Shown piece after piece: positions 9,199 through 18,206 of a stretch of 64,000 nucleotides of DNA; position 1 is the stretch's first letter, and every line of letters begins with the position of its first letter. The translations under genes were made by a program, and so were the position numbers. Location: NCBI GenBank assembly GCA_016933335.1, contig JAFGBD010000023.1:124001-188000 (forward strand), written 5' to 3'. The notes under the pieces are model-generated. The model did no database searches, had not been told where the DNA came from, and saw only the letters and a program-made list of their open reading frames with translations. Source of the stretch: Bacteroidales bacterium. Lineage in GTDB: Bacteria > Bacteroidota > Bacteroidia > Bacteroidales > UBA10428.

Positions 9199-9810
9199 TT
9201 ATCTGACATAAAAATCAAGCAATCTTCTTTCTTCAAGATATGCTGTCAGCTGATCGCCTATTTTAACCGGACCAACTCCTGCAGGAGTTCCTGTAAATAT
9301 CAGGTCGCCGATCTTTAATGTAAGAAATCCTGAAATGTAGGCGATTAATTCATCAAAGCCGAAAATCATATCTTTTGTATTCCCCTTTTGCACTTCTTTG
9401 CCATTCTTTTCCAACCGGAAACTGATGGCATGATAGTCGGGCAGGCTGCTACGCTTGACGAATTTTCCCAAAGGGGCAGAGCCATCAAAAGCTTTTGCGA
9501 TTTCCCATGGTTTACCCTCTGTGGCCTGTTTTTTCTGTAAATCTCTTGCTGTAAAATCAATCCCGATACCTATCTCTTCATAATAACGGTCAGCAAATTT
9601 TGTTTCAATATGTTTGCCCAGCCTGCTTATCCTGATGACAATTTCAACTTCATGATGGATCTCATTTGAAAAGTCCGGATAAAAAAAAGGCTTATTATTC
9701 CTGATTAATGCAGAATCGGGTTTCATAAAAAAAACCGGTTCTTCAGGGACGGGATTACCTAACTCTCTGGCATGATTGATGTAGTTACGTCCGATACAGA
9801 TTATTTTCAC
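9199..9810 (-). CDS. Fumarylacetoacetate hydrolase (FAH) family protein
   Basis: A 203-residue single-domain FAH protein starting at a GTG codon (MKIICIGRNY, the usual N-terminus of the family). The metal-binding acidic residues are visible in the segment HHEVEIVIRI and in GIDFTARDLQ, and the C-terminal GDLIFTGTPAGVG is the family signature. Members are Mg/Mn-dependent hydrolases or decarboxylases acting on acylpyruvates and related keto acids, including oxaloacetate tautomerases. The substrate cannot be told here. It converges with the hybrid kinase, leaving only 8 bp between the stop codons. The region behind it contains two 13-bp direct repeats. Confidence 0.85.
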   Translation of the reverse strand: MKIICIGRNYINHARELGNPVPEEPVFFMKPDSALIRNNKPFFYPDFSNEIHHEVEIVIRISRLGKHIETKFADRYYEEIGIGIDFTARDLQKKQATEGKPWEIAKAFDGSAPLGKFVKRSSLPDYHAISFRLEKNGKEVQKGNTKDMIFGFDELIAYISGFLTLKIGDLIFTGTPAGVGPVKIGDQLTAYLEERRLLDFYVR

Positions 9811-9900
9811 AAGTATATATTTTTATTATTCAATTGGTCTTGTGTAACTTACCATTAAAAATATTTTCATCTCCTTTTGTGAATAAATGAAAATTTTTTA

Positions 9901-9969
9901 ATGGACGTTTCATGTGTATAATTTATTGTTATGTTATTGGTTACATATAACTTAACATGGACGTTTCAT
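9901..9969. repeat. Pair of 13-bp direct repeats upstream of the FAH gene
   Basis: ATGGACGTTTCAT occurs at 9901-9913 and again at 9957-9969, 56 bp apart. Each copy is followed two bases later by GTATA, so the similarity extends to about 20 bp. They lie 91-160 bp upstream of the FAH start codon and downstream of the exonuclease stop. A regulator site is possible but unproven. Confidence 0.55.
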
Positions 9970-10021
9970 AAGTATACATTTGATTTTTCAATTGTCTGGC
10001 AGAACTCCCGGTGAATGGATT

Positions 10022-10792
10022 TCAGTTATTGAACGCTCCGCGGAGTTTGATAGAGGTCAGTACCTTCTTGGTGTATAACGGGAATTCGCTGTTCATCATC
10101 CAGCTATAGTATGCCGGATCTTTCCTGAGAACATCTTCCACCTTCTGACTTTTGTATTTGCCAAAATTAAAAACTTCATTCCCATTGTCATCATAGATGA
10201 TCCTGCCTGCAAAATCCGCATTTTTGTTATGGCTCGAATACCTGGAAAGCTCATCTATATCGACAGGCAGATCTTCATACCTTTCAAGCTGTGCCTTGAG
10301 AATCTCAAATGTCGCCAGTGTATCTGCTTCTGCGCTGTGAGCATCCTCCAGGTTCTTATTACAGTAAAATTTATAAGCTGCTTCAAGTGTCCGCTGTTCC
10401 TTTTTATGAAAAATCACCTGAACATCAATAAACTTCCTTTTTATTAGATCTATATCTACATCTGCCCTGAGAAATTCCTCCGCCAGGAGAGGTATGTCAA
10501 ATTTATTTGAGTTGAATCCTGCAAAATCACATCCTTCAAAGATGTTTGCAATGCTTCTGGCAACTTCCTGGAATTTCGGGGCATCTTTAACATCGTTGTC
10601 AGTGATACCATGTATTTTTGTAGCTTTTTCAGGAATGGGTATGGTCGGATTGATTCTCATCGTACGTGATTCCTGTTCACCGTTTGGATAAATCTTCAGA
10701 TAGGATAACTCCACAATCCTGTCGGTTACAATATTGATACCTGTTGTTTCCAGATCAAATATAACCAGCGGATTCTTGAGATTGAGTTTCAC
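10022..10792 (-). CDS. DnaQ-like 3'-5' exonuclease
   Basis: A DEDDh exonuclease of 256 residues. Motif ExoI is FDLETTG, ExoII lies in GFNSNKFDIP, and ExoIII is the HSAEADTLAT segment (HxAxxD). The C-terminal part (NFGKYKSQKVEDVL to the end) is the extra domain found in the exodeoxyribonuclease X-like group. The family includes Pol III epsilon proofreading subunits; the Bacteroidota proteins of this type usually sit beside dnaN, as here (107 bp from the dnaN stop). I prefer the GTG start at 10792 because the protein then begins (M)KLNLKNP, as in relatives; a TTG at 10855 would add 21 basic residues with no domain content. Confidence 0.85.
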   Translation of the reverse strand: MKLNLKNPLVIFDLETTGINIVTDRIVELSYLKIYPNGEQESRTMRINPTIPIPEKATKIHGITDNDVKDAPKFQEVARSIANIFEGCDFAGFNSNKFDIPLLAEEFLRADVDIDLIKRKFIDVQVIFHKKEQRTLEAAYKFYCNKNLEDAHSAEADTLATFEILKAQLERYEDLPVDIDELSRYSSHNKNADFAGRIIYDDNGNEVFNFGKYKSQKVEDVLRKDPAYYSWMMNSEFPLYTKKVLTSIKLRGAFNN

Positions 10793-10899
10793 AAGGTAAT
10801 TTTTATGTTTTTTTGACTTGTGTCGTTTTATCGGAGCTGAACAAAGTAAAAACAAGAGTTTCGTTAAGGCAACTCCTTTATTCCGCTATCGGAATTTCT

Positions 10900-12030
10900 T
10901 TAGTTGTTAATCATCATGGGCATTAAAAGCATCAGTACCTCCTCTTTCTCATTATCCGTTTCAAGCGGGAGGAATAAACCGGCTCTCGAAGGATCAGATA
11001 ATTCAACGACTACATCAGATGATTGAAGATTGGTAAGTATCTCGATCAGAAAGACAGACTTGAATCCAATATCCATTTCATCACCCTCATACTGGCATGG
11101 TATCCGTTCATATGCAGAAATTGAGAAATCAATATCCTGGGCTGAAACCGTAACCTGGTTGCCTGTAAGATGCATTTTAACAAGATTACTGGCCTGGTTG
11201 GAGAACACAGAAACCCGTCTTAACGTATTCAGGAATTTGAGACGGTCAATGATCAGTTTATTCTGATTATCAGTGGGAATAACAGAGTTATAACTCGGAT
11301 AGTTGCCTTCAACAAGCCGGCAAACCAATTTATGCTGGCTCAGTGTGAAAAGGGCATTCTTTTCATCAACTTCGATCAGAATATTGCCTTTTTCTTTGAC
11401 AAGCTGGGTTTTTAAAAGGCTTGCAGGTTTTTTTGGCAGAATGAATGAAGCGTTTATTTCAGATTTGATGTCATTGCGCTTGTACCGAACCAGCTTATGG
11501 GCATCTGATGCCACAAAAGTTATGTTATCGGGTGCAATATCCAGGTAAATACCATTCATTACAGGCCGGAGTTCATCATCAGCAGTTGCAAACAGTGTGC
11601 TTGTGATGGCTTCTTCAAGTGACTCTGCTTCTATCTGAAGACTTGTTTTTTTATCTTCTTTAATCGAGGGCACCTGCGGAAAATCTGCACCATTTTGTCC
11701 GACAATGGTGAACTGGCCATTCTCTGTAGTAATTACTATTGCAAGCGTATCGGGATTAATGTCAAAAGTTAGGGGTTGTTCGGGAAATTCTTTTAATGTA
11801 TCAATCAGCAGCCTGGCAGGTATTGAAATGGTTCCTGAATCAGAAGTGTTTTGCAGCTGCATGTATGTTATCATGGTGGTTTCTAAATCTGAAGCAGTGA
11901 TTTCCAGATTTTTACCATCCAGGTTGAAAAGAAAATTATCCAGAATTGGCAGTGTATTCTTTGGATTGATGACCCTGCTGACTGTCTGTAAGTGATTTAA
12001 TAGATCGATACTGGATACAACAAACTTCAT
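10900..12030 (-). CDS. dnaN: DNA polymerase III beta subunit (sliding clamp)
   Basis: A 376-residue protein, the normal clamp length, with three similar clamp domains. Typical segments are the N-terminal MKFVVSSIDLLNHLQTVSRV, the domain-2 segment SDAHKLVRYKR and the C-terminal end LMLLMPM. The clamp is a ring-shaped dimer that tethers DNA polymerase to DNA. It is on the minus strand downstream of gldG, followed by the exonuclease, so two replication or proofreading functions are adjacent. No Bacteroidota promoter box was found just upstream, so it may be read from gldF/gldG. Confidence 0.97.
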   Translation of the reverse strand: MKFVVSSIDLLNHLQTVSRVINPKNTLPILDNFLFNLDGKNLEITASDLETTMITYMQLQNTSDSGTISIPARLLIDTLKEFPEQPLTFDINPDTLAIVITTENGQFTIVGQNGADFPQVPSIKEDKKTSLQIEAESLEEAITSTLFATADDELRPVMNGIYLDIAPDNITFVASDAHKLVRYKRNDIKSEINASFILPKKPASLLKTQLVKEKGNILIEVDEKNALFTLSQHKLVCRLVEGNYPSYNSVIPTDNQNKLIIDRLKFLNTLRRVSVFSNQASNLVKMHLTGNQVTVSAQDIDFSISAYERIPCQYEGDEMDIGFKSVFLIEILTNLQSSDVVVELSDPSRAGLFLPLETDNEKEEVLMLLMPMMINN

Positions 12031-12139
12031 CTGAAATAATTTTTAAATTTATTAATTTCAATTGGTTAGTCAAATGCATCCCTCAGGATACAGCGAATCA
12101 ATATTACAAAAAAAATAGAATTTCTTTAAGTGATGAACA

Positions 12140-12379
12140 CTATTTTTTTAGAAAATCATCCAATTCCTTTAAAATGGGATCTATATCCATGTATTTAACG
12201 GAGATAACCTCTTCCTCATTATAAATAATGAAGCGTGTTTTCTTTGACAATGTTTTTCATTTTTTCGCCTGTTATTGTTTTGACAAGCTCCGGCAGATCC
12301 TCCGTCTGAATAATTATTTCAAAGGGTTGCAATTGGTTCAGGGGATAATCAATCTGAATGAATTCTTAAGGTCCGGCAT
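12140..12379 (-). pseudogene. Small conserved-looking gene with two compensating frameshifts
   Basis: Between gldG and dnaN there is an 80-codon span with an ATG at 12379 (overlapping the end of gldG) and an in-frame TAG at 12142-12140. The direct frame is broken. It reads MPDLKNSF, then must move by -1 into a frame giving IQIDYPLNQLQPFEIIIQT and EDLPELVKTITGEKMKN, then move by +1 near codon 50 back to the first frame to give RFIIYNEEEVISVKYMD and ILKELDDFLKK. All three pieces look like real protein, and start and stop agree in frame. Either two sequence errors occurred or a small gene is decaying. No function is known to me. Confidence 0.5.
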
Positions 12380-14063
12380 ACTTTCTTTTTCTGAAATAGT
12401 GATAAATGATTCCGCTGATGATCACCATTAAAACAGGTACAACTACATTGATGATCTGCCATTTAAGTCGTTCGTCCGTGATTTTTGCCTTGTCAAGGAG
12501 TCTCATCTTAAATTCTTTGGTCCGCAGCTGAATTATACCTTCCTGATCGGTCAGGTAATTTACGGCATTGACAATAAAATCTTTATTTCCGAAATACTGC
12601 TGAGCATACCTGTCTGTTCCGAGAGGCATGATCATGGTACCCCTTGAGGTACGCCGGATTTCATTCCTGATCATATCGCCGTCCGATACAACCAGCATTT
12701 TACCGGGTCTGCTGCTTTCTTTAAAGGATGTGGTTGCATCAGCATATTGCTGAATGTTCCTGTTTTTAAAAGCAGATTCGAAAACACCCTCGGTCAGAAC
12801 CGCTACCGGGATGTTTGGGCTTGTAAACTGTCGTTTATCAGGTTGCTCTGTGATTTCCTCAAGACTGATCATCCTGGGGACACTTACAGTCATGGAATAT
12901 GGTGAAGATCTTAACAGAACCGTTTTTTTCAGATTTTTTCTTGCACCGATCGTATCAATGGAGCTGACAAACTCTGTTTTAATCAGATTGAGACTTCGTG
13001 TAACAGGGTGTTCCCCGGGTGCAGTCAACAGGGGATAATACAGCCATGGTGCCGGCACGAACCTGGCAGGATTACCGGCAAGAGCCCTGTTGACAGGAAT
13101 GATATTGCACTGGATATCCCTTACCAGATCAGGATTGATTCTTACTCCGTACCTGAATAATAAATCTTCGATATTCAGGTTGTTGATAAATGCAAATGTT
13201 GAGCCATCAATCAGGCTGTCCATGCTCACATTGACCTCATCAACAAACCACAATACCTTTCCACCGTTCATGACATATTGATCAATGACAAATTTATCAG
13301 CTTCACTGAACGGTTTTGTGGGTTTGGCAATAATAACGGCTTTGTACCCGTCAAGAATACCCGGTGTCCCGTTGATCCGTCCCCTGTCCACCTGGAAATG
13401 GTTTGCCAGTTCTTTTGTAATGTCTCCTGTCTGAAATTCATCCAGCTCTCCGTGACCTTCAATAAAGGCAATTTTCTCAGTTACTTTGCTTGTAAGGCTT
13501 CTGATTTTGTTGATAAGCTCGAACTCTATCGACTGTATTGAGTTATGTATGTTTTGTTCAGCATCAAGTCCGGGATTGTTTTTAAGCAGGTTTACCGGCA
13601 GCTCAATCCCCCGGTATACGATGATTGCTCCGGGAAATATGATTTTTTCAGAGGTTCCGCCTTCTTTATCGGTGGATAATATATTTGTTGGTTTCAATCC
13701 TTTCTCATACAGCTCGTTAAACACATCATTTCTGATCTTTTCATCCTTCTCAGCCATGGGATTGATAAATTCATATTCGAGGTTCTTCCCTGCATAAATC
13801 CTGAATTCATTTAATGTTTCACGGATATTTCGCTGCATTTTTTTGAACGGAATATTCAGATCCCCGTCAAGGTATATTTTTACGCAAACTATATCTTCAA
13901 GATTTTTAAGGATTTTTTTTGTCACAGGAGAGATGGTATATCTTTTTTCTGCCGTGAGATCAATTCTGACGACAAAGAAGGAAGAAATAAATACAATGAG
14001 GATGATGACCAGTATTGACAAAATCAGCCGGATGATACTTATGTTTCCTGGGTGACGATGCAT
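12366..14063 (-). CDS. gldG: Gliding-motility-associated ABC transporter substrate-binding protein GldG
   Basis: A 565-residue protein with an N-terminal membrane helix (LILSILVIILIVFISSFFVV), a large soluble domain of the ABC-auxiliary (ABC_transp_aux) type beginning DLTAEKRYTISP, and a C-terminal helix (VVVPVLMVIISGIIYHYF) before a basic tail (RKRKYAGP). This architecture and the pairing with gldF are typical of GldG. With GldF and an ATPase (GldA, not in this window) it forms an ABC transporter linked to gliding and T9SS function in Bacteroidota, although its cargo is unresolved. The start ATG is 12 bp after the gldF stop, so the two genes are co-transcribed. Confidence 0.92.
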   Translation of the reverse strand: MHRHPGNISIIRLILSILVIILIVFISSFFVVRIDLTAEKRYTISPVTKKILKNLEDIVCVKIYLDGDLNIPFKKMQRNIRETLNEFRIYAGKNLEYEFINPMAEKDEKIRNDVFNELYEKGLKPTNILSTDKEGGTSEKIIFPGAIIVYRGIELPVNLLKNNPGLDAEQNIHNSIQSIEFELINKIRSLTSKVTEKIAFIEGHGELDEFQTGDITKELANHFQVDRGRINGTPGILDGYKAVIIAKPTKPFSEADKFVIDQYVMNGGKVLWFVDEVNVSMDSLIDGSTFAFINNLNIEDLLFRYGVRINPDLVRDIQCNIIPVNRALAGNPARFVPAPWLYYPLLTAPGEHPVTRSLNLIKTEFVSSIDTIGARKNLKKTVLLRSSPYSMTVSVPRMISLEEITEQPDKRQFTSPNIPVAVLTEGVFESAFKNRNIQQYADATTSFKESSRPGKMLVVSDGDMIRNEIRRTSRGTMIMPLGTDRYAQQYFGNKDFIVNAVNYLTDQEGIIQLRTKEFKMRLLDKAKITDERLKWQIINVVVPVLMVIISGIIYHYFRKRKYAGP

Positions 14064-14075
14064 TGTTTAATTAAT

Positions 14076-14807
14076 TTACCATTTTCTGGCTGACAGCCTG
14101 GTTCTGGTCAGCAATATAAAAACAGCGATAACAGAAATGAAATAGATGATGTCTCGCAGGTCGGCTACTCCGCGGCTGATTGATATGTAATGCTCATTGA
14201 TGCCGATATAAAGGACGACAGTTGAGATGTTCTTCAAAACCGGAATCCGGGCAAGCAAATCAAAACCGACATAGAAGACAAAACACAGTATCAGTGCCAT
14301 TAGAAAAGCCACAATCATGTTATCGGTCAGAGAGGAAGAGAAGACCCCGATGCCGGCATAAACAGCGCCGAGAAAAAACAAGCCGATAAGCGATCCCCAG
14401 GTTCCTCCTGCGTCTATATTTCCTTGCGGATTACCCAGCAGGAAGACTGAAAGAAAATATACCAGGCAGGGCAGAAGAGAGAAGATCAATAATGTAACCG
14501 AAGCCAGGTATTTGGCAATTACAATCTGCAGTTCGGTCAGCGGTCTTGAAAGCAGAAGTTCCAGTGTACCGGATTGCTCCTCTTCGGCAAAGGTTCTCAT
14601 CGTTAATGCCGGTATGAGAAACAAAAAAATCCATGGAGCTATGATAAACAGGGTTTCGATAGAAGCATAGCCCGCATCAAGTATATTCAGTTTACCGGGA
14701 TAAAGCCACATCACAATGCTGTTTGCCAGTAAAAAAACAATGATTACAATGTACCCGGTCAGATTACTGAAAAAACCCTGAATTTCTTTTCGGTATAATG
14801 AAATCAT
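14076..14807 (-). CDS. gldF: Gliding-motility-associated ABC transporter permease GldF
   Basis: A 243-residue ABC-2-type permease with about six membrane helices, for example YIVIIVFLLANSIVMWLY and IFLFLIPALTMRTFAEE. The cytoplasmic EEQSGTLELLLSRPLTE segment is the ABC-2 permease signature. I chose ATG 14807 (MISLYRKEIQGFF), matching GldF relatives; the TTG at 14831 overlaps a promoter-like box. It forms an operon with gldG directly downstream. Confidence 0.9.
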   Translation of the reverse strand: MISLYRKEIQGFFSNLTGYIVIIVFLLANSIVMWLYPGKLNILDAGYASIETLFIIAPWIFLFLIPALTMRTFAEEEQSGTLELLLSRPLTELQIVIAKYLASVTLLIFSLLPCLVYFLSVFLLGNPQGNIDAGGTWGSLIGLFFLGAVYAGIGVFSSSLTDNMIVAFLMALILCFVFYVGFDLLARIPVLKNISTVVLYIGINEHYISISRGVADLRDIIYFISVIAVFILLTRTRLSARKW

Positions 14808-14828
14808 CTTTTTATGCTTAAACGGTTG

Positions 14829-14836
14829 CAAAAATA
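14829..14836 (-). promoter_or_regulatory. Candidate -7 box of the gldF promoter
   Basis: On the minus strand this reads TATTTTTG, a perfect match to the Bacteroidota -7 consensus TAnnTTTG, 22 bp upstream of the preferred gldF ATG. No clear TTTG -33 element sits at the right distance, so the call is tentative. Confidence 0.4.
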
Positions 14837-15012
14837 GATTATTTTGAAAGAATATGATAAAGAATCTTGTATTCTGAATACAATCTTTGCCTGAAACCCT
14901 TTTTTATCATGGTTTAATTGTATGATTTATATAGGTTTCCGGTTCACTAAACAGTGTATGAATATGGCCTCCAATAAGCCATGGATTTAACTGAATTTCT
15001 TCAGCATAATTC

Positions 15013-15020
15013 TATCTTTG
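15013..15020 (+). promoter_or_regulatory. Candidate -7 box upstream of the PagL-like gene
   Basis: TATCTTTG fits TAnnTTTG and ends 19 bp before the ATG at 15040. The -33 region has no TTTG, so the evidence is the -7 box alone. Confidence 0.45.
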
Positions 15021-15039
15021 TGAAATAACTGTTATTTCA

Positions 15040-16146
15040 ATGCGGTTTATAAGGCACTTATTCATTTTACCGGGGATAGTCCTCTCAGCTGTTCATGTGT
15101 TTTCACAGCAGGAAACAGGACAAAAACCAGATCTGATCGTTGAATCCAGATATCATCATGGGCTTGTAATACCTTTTTACGATGCAATAAAATATCTTGT
15201 ACAGGACAATGCAGGCGGATTTGAGCTGCTTTTTGGTTTTCCGGCCTATGGCAGGGATTATTGGGACATACTATACGGTTATCCGAAGGTGGGCGGGGGA
15301 TATTCATGCTGGGATCTTGGTAACCGTCATGTTTTTGGCACCGCTCATGCATTGTATGGATTCTTCAATGCCCCGGTGATCAGGTTAAAAGACAAGTTCT
15401 CATTGAACTACCAGGTATCATTTGGTGCATCCATACTAACAAAACCTTTTGATGTTTATGACAATTACCTTAACCGCGCCGTTGGCTCATACGGAAACGT
15501 TTACTTCAGAATCGGCATGGATGTCAGGTACAGGATTTTTCGGCGGACCGAACTGGTGATTGAATCAGGCTTTTCACACTTTTCCAGCGGGAAGTTCAAA
15601 TCTCCGAACTATGGATTAAATGCACTGACTGGTTCTCTGGGTATCAATTATCTTTTCGGTGATGCTGAAAGGGAAAAGCTGCATCCGGAAATACCGCCGT
15701 TGAACAACCGCATCCGGCATTCAGTCATATATGCGGCCGGAATTAAAGTGTATGACAACTTAAATGGTATCCGGTACTTCATAACTTCATTATCTTACAA
15801 CTTTGACTGGTCATGGAAACACAAAAGAAAACTCGGCATTGGCGCTGATCTTTTTTACGATGCATCCATAGCTGAAGCTCTGGCTGTTGATGGTGTGAAT
15901 AATCAAAACGAGGCAAACTTTATACGCTTTGGAATTCATGGATCATATGCTTTGCAGTACCGCAAGCTGATGATGAAAATGATGCTGGGACATTACCTTT
16001 ATTCCAGATATACCGATCTTTCGCTGGTATACAGCCGGCTGGCATTGCAATATCTGCTTACAAATCACCTGATGCTGAATGTCTCGCTAAAATCACACAT
16101 GGCAAAAGCCGACTTCATAGAATGGGGAATCGGATATTACTGGTAA
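15040..16146 (+). CDS. PagL-like acyloxyacyl hydrolase / lipid A 3-O-deacylase
   Basis: A 368-residue protein with a Sec signal (residues 1 to about 22) and an outer-membrane beta-barrel pattern of alternating hydrophobic strands rich in Tyr/Phe. The central segment GFSHFSSGKFKSPNYGLN contains His180 and Ser182 in the HxS arrangement of PagL-type lipid A deacylases, followed by a Pro-Asn as in that family. Such enzymes remove an acyl chain from lipid A in the outer membrane. The second half adds further strands and is longer than classical PagL, as is usual for Bacteroidota members. It is followed 110 bp later by a GIN-domain lipoprotein on the same strand. Assignment rests on the motif and barrel pattern. 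Confidence 0.75.
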   Translation: MRFIRHLFILPGIVLSAVHVFSQQETGQKPDLIVESRYHHGLVIPFYDAIKYLVQDNAGGFELLFGFPAYGRDYWDILYGYPKVGGGYSCWDLGNRHVFGTAHALYGFFNAPVIRLKDKFSLNYQVSFGASILTKPFDVYDNYLNRAVGSYGNVYFRIGMDVRYRIFRRTELVIESGFSHFSSGKFKSPNYGLNALTGSLGINYLFGDAEREKLHPEIPPLNNRIRHSVIYAAGIKVYDNLNGIRYFITSLSYNFDWSWKHKRKLGIGADLFYDASIAEALAVDGVNNQNEANFIRFGIHGSYALQYRKLMMKMMLGHYLYSRYTDLSLVYSRLALQYLLTNHLMLNVSLKSHMAKADFIEWGIGYYW

Positions 16147-16256
16147 TTCAAATGAACCGACATGATAAAATATGATCAACACACATGACGAATGAATACT
16201 TTTATCGTGCGGTTACATCTGACCTTGAAAAATGAAATGATAAACAGATCAGTACC

Positions 16257-16991
16257 ATGTCATATAAAAAACCAATCCCTTTTTTCCTGCTGAACATCGC
16301 AGTATTGATGGTTTTAACAGGCTGTGACGGAATTTTTACAAAAGAGGAGGAAGAAACTTACAGGAAAGAGATAAATCTGACCAGTTTCAGGTATATCAGC
16401 ATCCATGGGATTTATAATCTCATACTGAAACAGGATACGGTTCATAAACTCACAATAGAAGGGATGAATGATGCTATCAATGACATTGGAGCATGTGTTA
16501 TGAATGACACACTGGTAATCCGGGATGCTCACAGGGATTTATTCAGGATTGAAGAGAAAGTAACACTATATCTGCAGTTCTCAGACATTGCATATCTCTG
16601 TACGTACAATCCGGTAAAAGTGATAAATCAGGATACTTTAAGGCTTGACCGGTTTTATTATTACCCCATCGGTGAGATTGGTGAGGCTTGCCTGACAGTG
16701 GAATGTAACTTTTTCGGACTGGATAATTCAGCCAATACCCTTGGAAGATTTATAATCAGAGGTAGTGCGCACACTGCACGTTTCTATAACAGATACGGCT
16801 CCTCAATTTATGCAGACGACCTGGAGTCGCAGATTGTATATGTTTTTAATGAATCGATAGGTGATGTATATGTCAATGCTGCTGAATTGCTGCAGGTATA
16901 TATCTGGGGTAAGGGGAATATCTACTATTCCGGCAATCCTGTTGTTGAGATCGTTGAAAAAAGAGATTCGGGGCAGGTACTTAAACCGTAA
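16257..16991 (+). CDS. DUF2807 (GIN-like) lipoprotein
   Basis: A 244-residue predicted lipoprotein with lipobox VLTGC at about residues 19-23. The rest is a series of short beta strands, with openings such as FRYISIHGIYNLILKQD and KLTIEGMNDAINDI, the usual start of DUF2807/head-GIN beta-helix proteins. Function in this family is unknown; the fold suggests a surface adhesin-like or scaffold role. It lies downstream of the PagL-like gene and converges with the SpoIID gene, with only 19 bp between stops. Confidence 0.7.
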   Translation: MSYKKPIPFFLLNIAVLMVLTGCDGIFTKEEEETYRKEINLTSFRYISIHGIYNLILKQDTVHKLTIEGMNDAINDIGACVMNDTLVIRDAHRDLFRIEEKVTLYLQFSDIAYLCTYNPVKVINQDTLRLDRFYYYPIGEIGEACLTVECNFFGLDNSANTLGRFIIRGSAHTARFYNRYGSSIYADDLESQIVYVFNESIGDVYVNAAELLQVYIWGKGNIYYSGNPVVEIVEKRDSGQVLKP

Positions 16992-17010
16992 TATCCTGTC
17001 ATCATTTGCT

Positions 17011-18201
17011 TCACTGCGGCATGACCTCATGATAGTTGACAACCAGTACATTCTGAAAATAAAAATGGATAATATCCGGGTAAGTGTATCCAACCCTGGC
17101 CATTTCCATTGCACCTTCCTGGCACAATCCCACACCATGCCCGAAACCTCTGCCTTTAAATACTATGTGATTTTCATTGTCATAAATAATCTGAAAAAAA
17201 GCAGATTTCAAATCAAAGTCATCCCTGATTTTTCTCATCGGGATGCTTGTCTTTTTGAATGTATATAATTTAACCCTTCCGGGATTTTCCAAAGCATAGT
17301 CACCCGGATATGTTCCGGAGATGCTGGCGCCTTTGGAACGAAGATAGCCGGTCCATTTATCCAAAGGTATCTGTTCTGACCAGCTGTGGTTTTTTCCTGA
17401 AGCACAGAACGGATCACGGATTGATACCAGGCAGGGGTGGTTTGTCTGCCATGCGATTTCAGCCGAGCATGTTAGTCCCCCGCAATTGGAATGGTAAGGC
17501 GTTGTAATGAGCTTACCTGACATATCGGTCAATACCATCCCCGATGTCTGTAAAGTTGCTTCATATATTTGCCTGTTTAACAGACTTTTACCCTTGTATG
17601 CCTGGCAATGTACGCTGCTGCAAAGGTTATAATTATCAGCCCCATGCCTGTACATATTTTTGATGGCATAGGTTCTGATGAGTATGGCCTGAGCCTTGTA
17701 ATATTCAGGATGTGCGTTTGCTCCGCCTTCTGCTTCTATCACTGCTGCTACATATTTCTCAAGATCAACATCATTGACGATCTGAAAATAATTACCGGCC
17801 GTTCTTAAGATCAGATCACCGTCATAGTCTGCTGAAGCCAGAATGGGAGATACTGATTTCAGTTGAAATGTGCTTTCGTGCCCGGTATGTCTGACTTCAA
17901 TTTTTGAAAAATAACCGATTTTTTTTATCCTGCTGCTTAAATGTATTTTATTGCCATCGATGGTCGCAAAGAAGATATCACCAGGCTGTATTTCCGGAAG
18001 ACAGGCATCGTCAGCAATCAGATCAAATGTCCCCTGAACAACGGAAAAAACAAGAGAACTGATATGATAGTCAGGATAAAGACCTATTCTGATGTCCTGT
18101 GCATAATCTTTAGCTGAATGCATGGTCAGCAGCAAAAATTGCAGAGAGATGCCAAGGATCAGTCTTTCATTGATATTGTTCAGTGGTTTTTGCATTGGCA
18201 T
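17011..18201 (-). CDS. SpoIID/LytB domain protein (lytic transglycosylase-like)
   Basis: A 396-residue protein with an N-terminal hydrophobic segment (LILGISLQFLLLTMHSA). The SpoIID signature is clear: DLEKYVAAVIEAEGG with the catalytic-type Glu, KAQAILIRTYAIKN, PYHSNCGGLT, and near the C-terminus GRGFGHGVGLCQEGAMEMA followed by FYF. SpoIID relatives cleave denuded peptidoglycan glycan strands, so a cell-wall remodelling role is likely. Its ATG is 5 bp after the lpxB stop, so it is the last gene of the surE-lpxB run. The early ATG at 18201 is used; another ATG at 18195 (MQK) is equally possible. Confidence 0.88.
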   Translation of the reverse strand: MPMQKPLNNINERLILGISLQFLLLTMHSAKDYAQDIRIGLYPDYHISSLVFSVVQGTFDLIADDACLPEIQPGDIFFATIDGNKIHLSSRIKKIGYFSKIEVRHTGHESTFQLKSVSPILASADYDGDLILRTAGNYFQIVNDVDLEKYVAAVIEAEGGANAHPEYYKAQAILIRTYAIKNMYRHGADNYNLCSSVHCQAYKGKSLLNRQIYEATLQTSGMVLTDMSGKLITTPYHSNCGGLTCSAEIAWQTNHPCLVSIRDPFCASGKNHSWSEQIPLDKWTGYLRSKGASISGTYPGDYALENPGRVKLYTFKKTSIPMRKIRDDFDLKSAFFQIIYDNENHIVFKGRGFGHGVGLCQEGAMEMARVGYTYPDIIHFYFQNVLVVNYHEVMPQ

Positions 18202-18206
18202 TTCAA

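Noticed and set aside
16861-17268. 135-codon open frame spanning the ends of the GIN lipoprotein and SpoIID genes
   Set aside because: It overlaps both convergent genes in other frames and has no recognisable motif.
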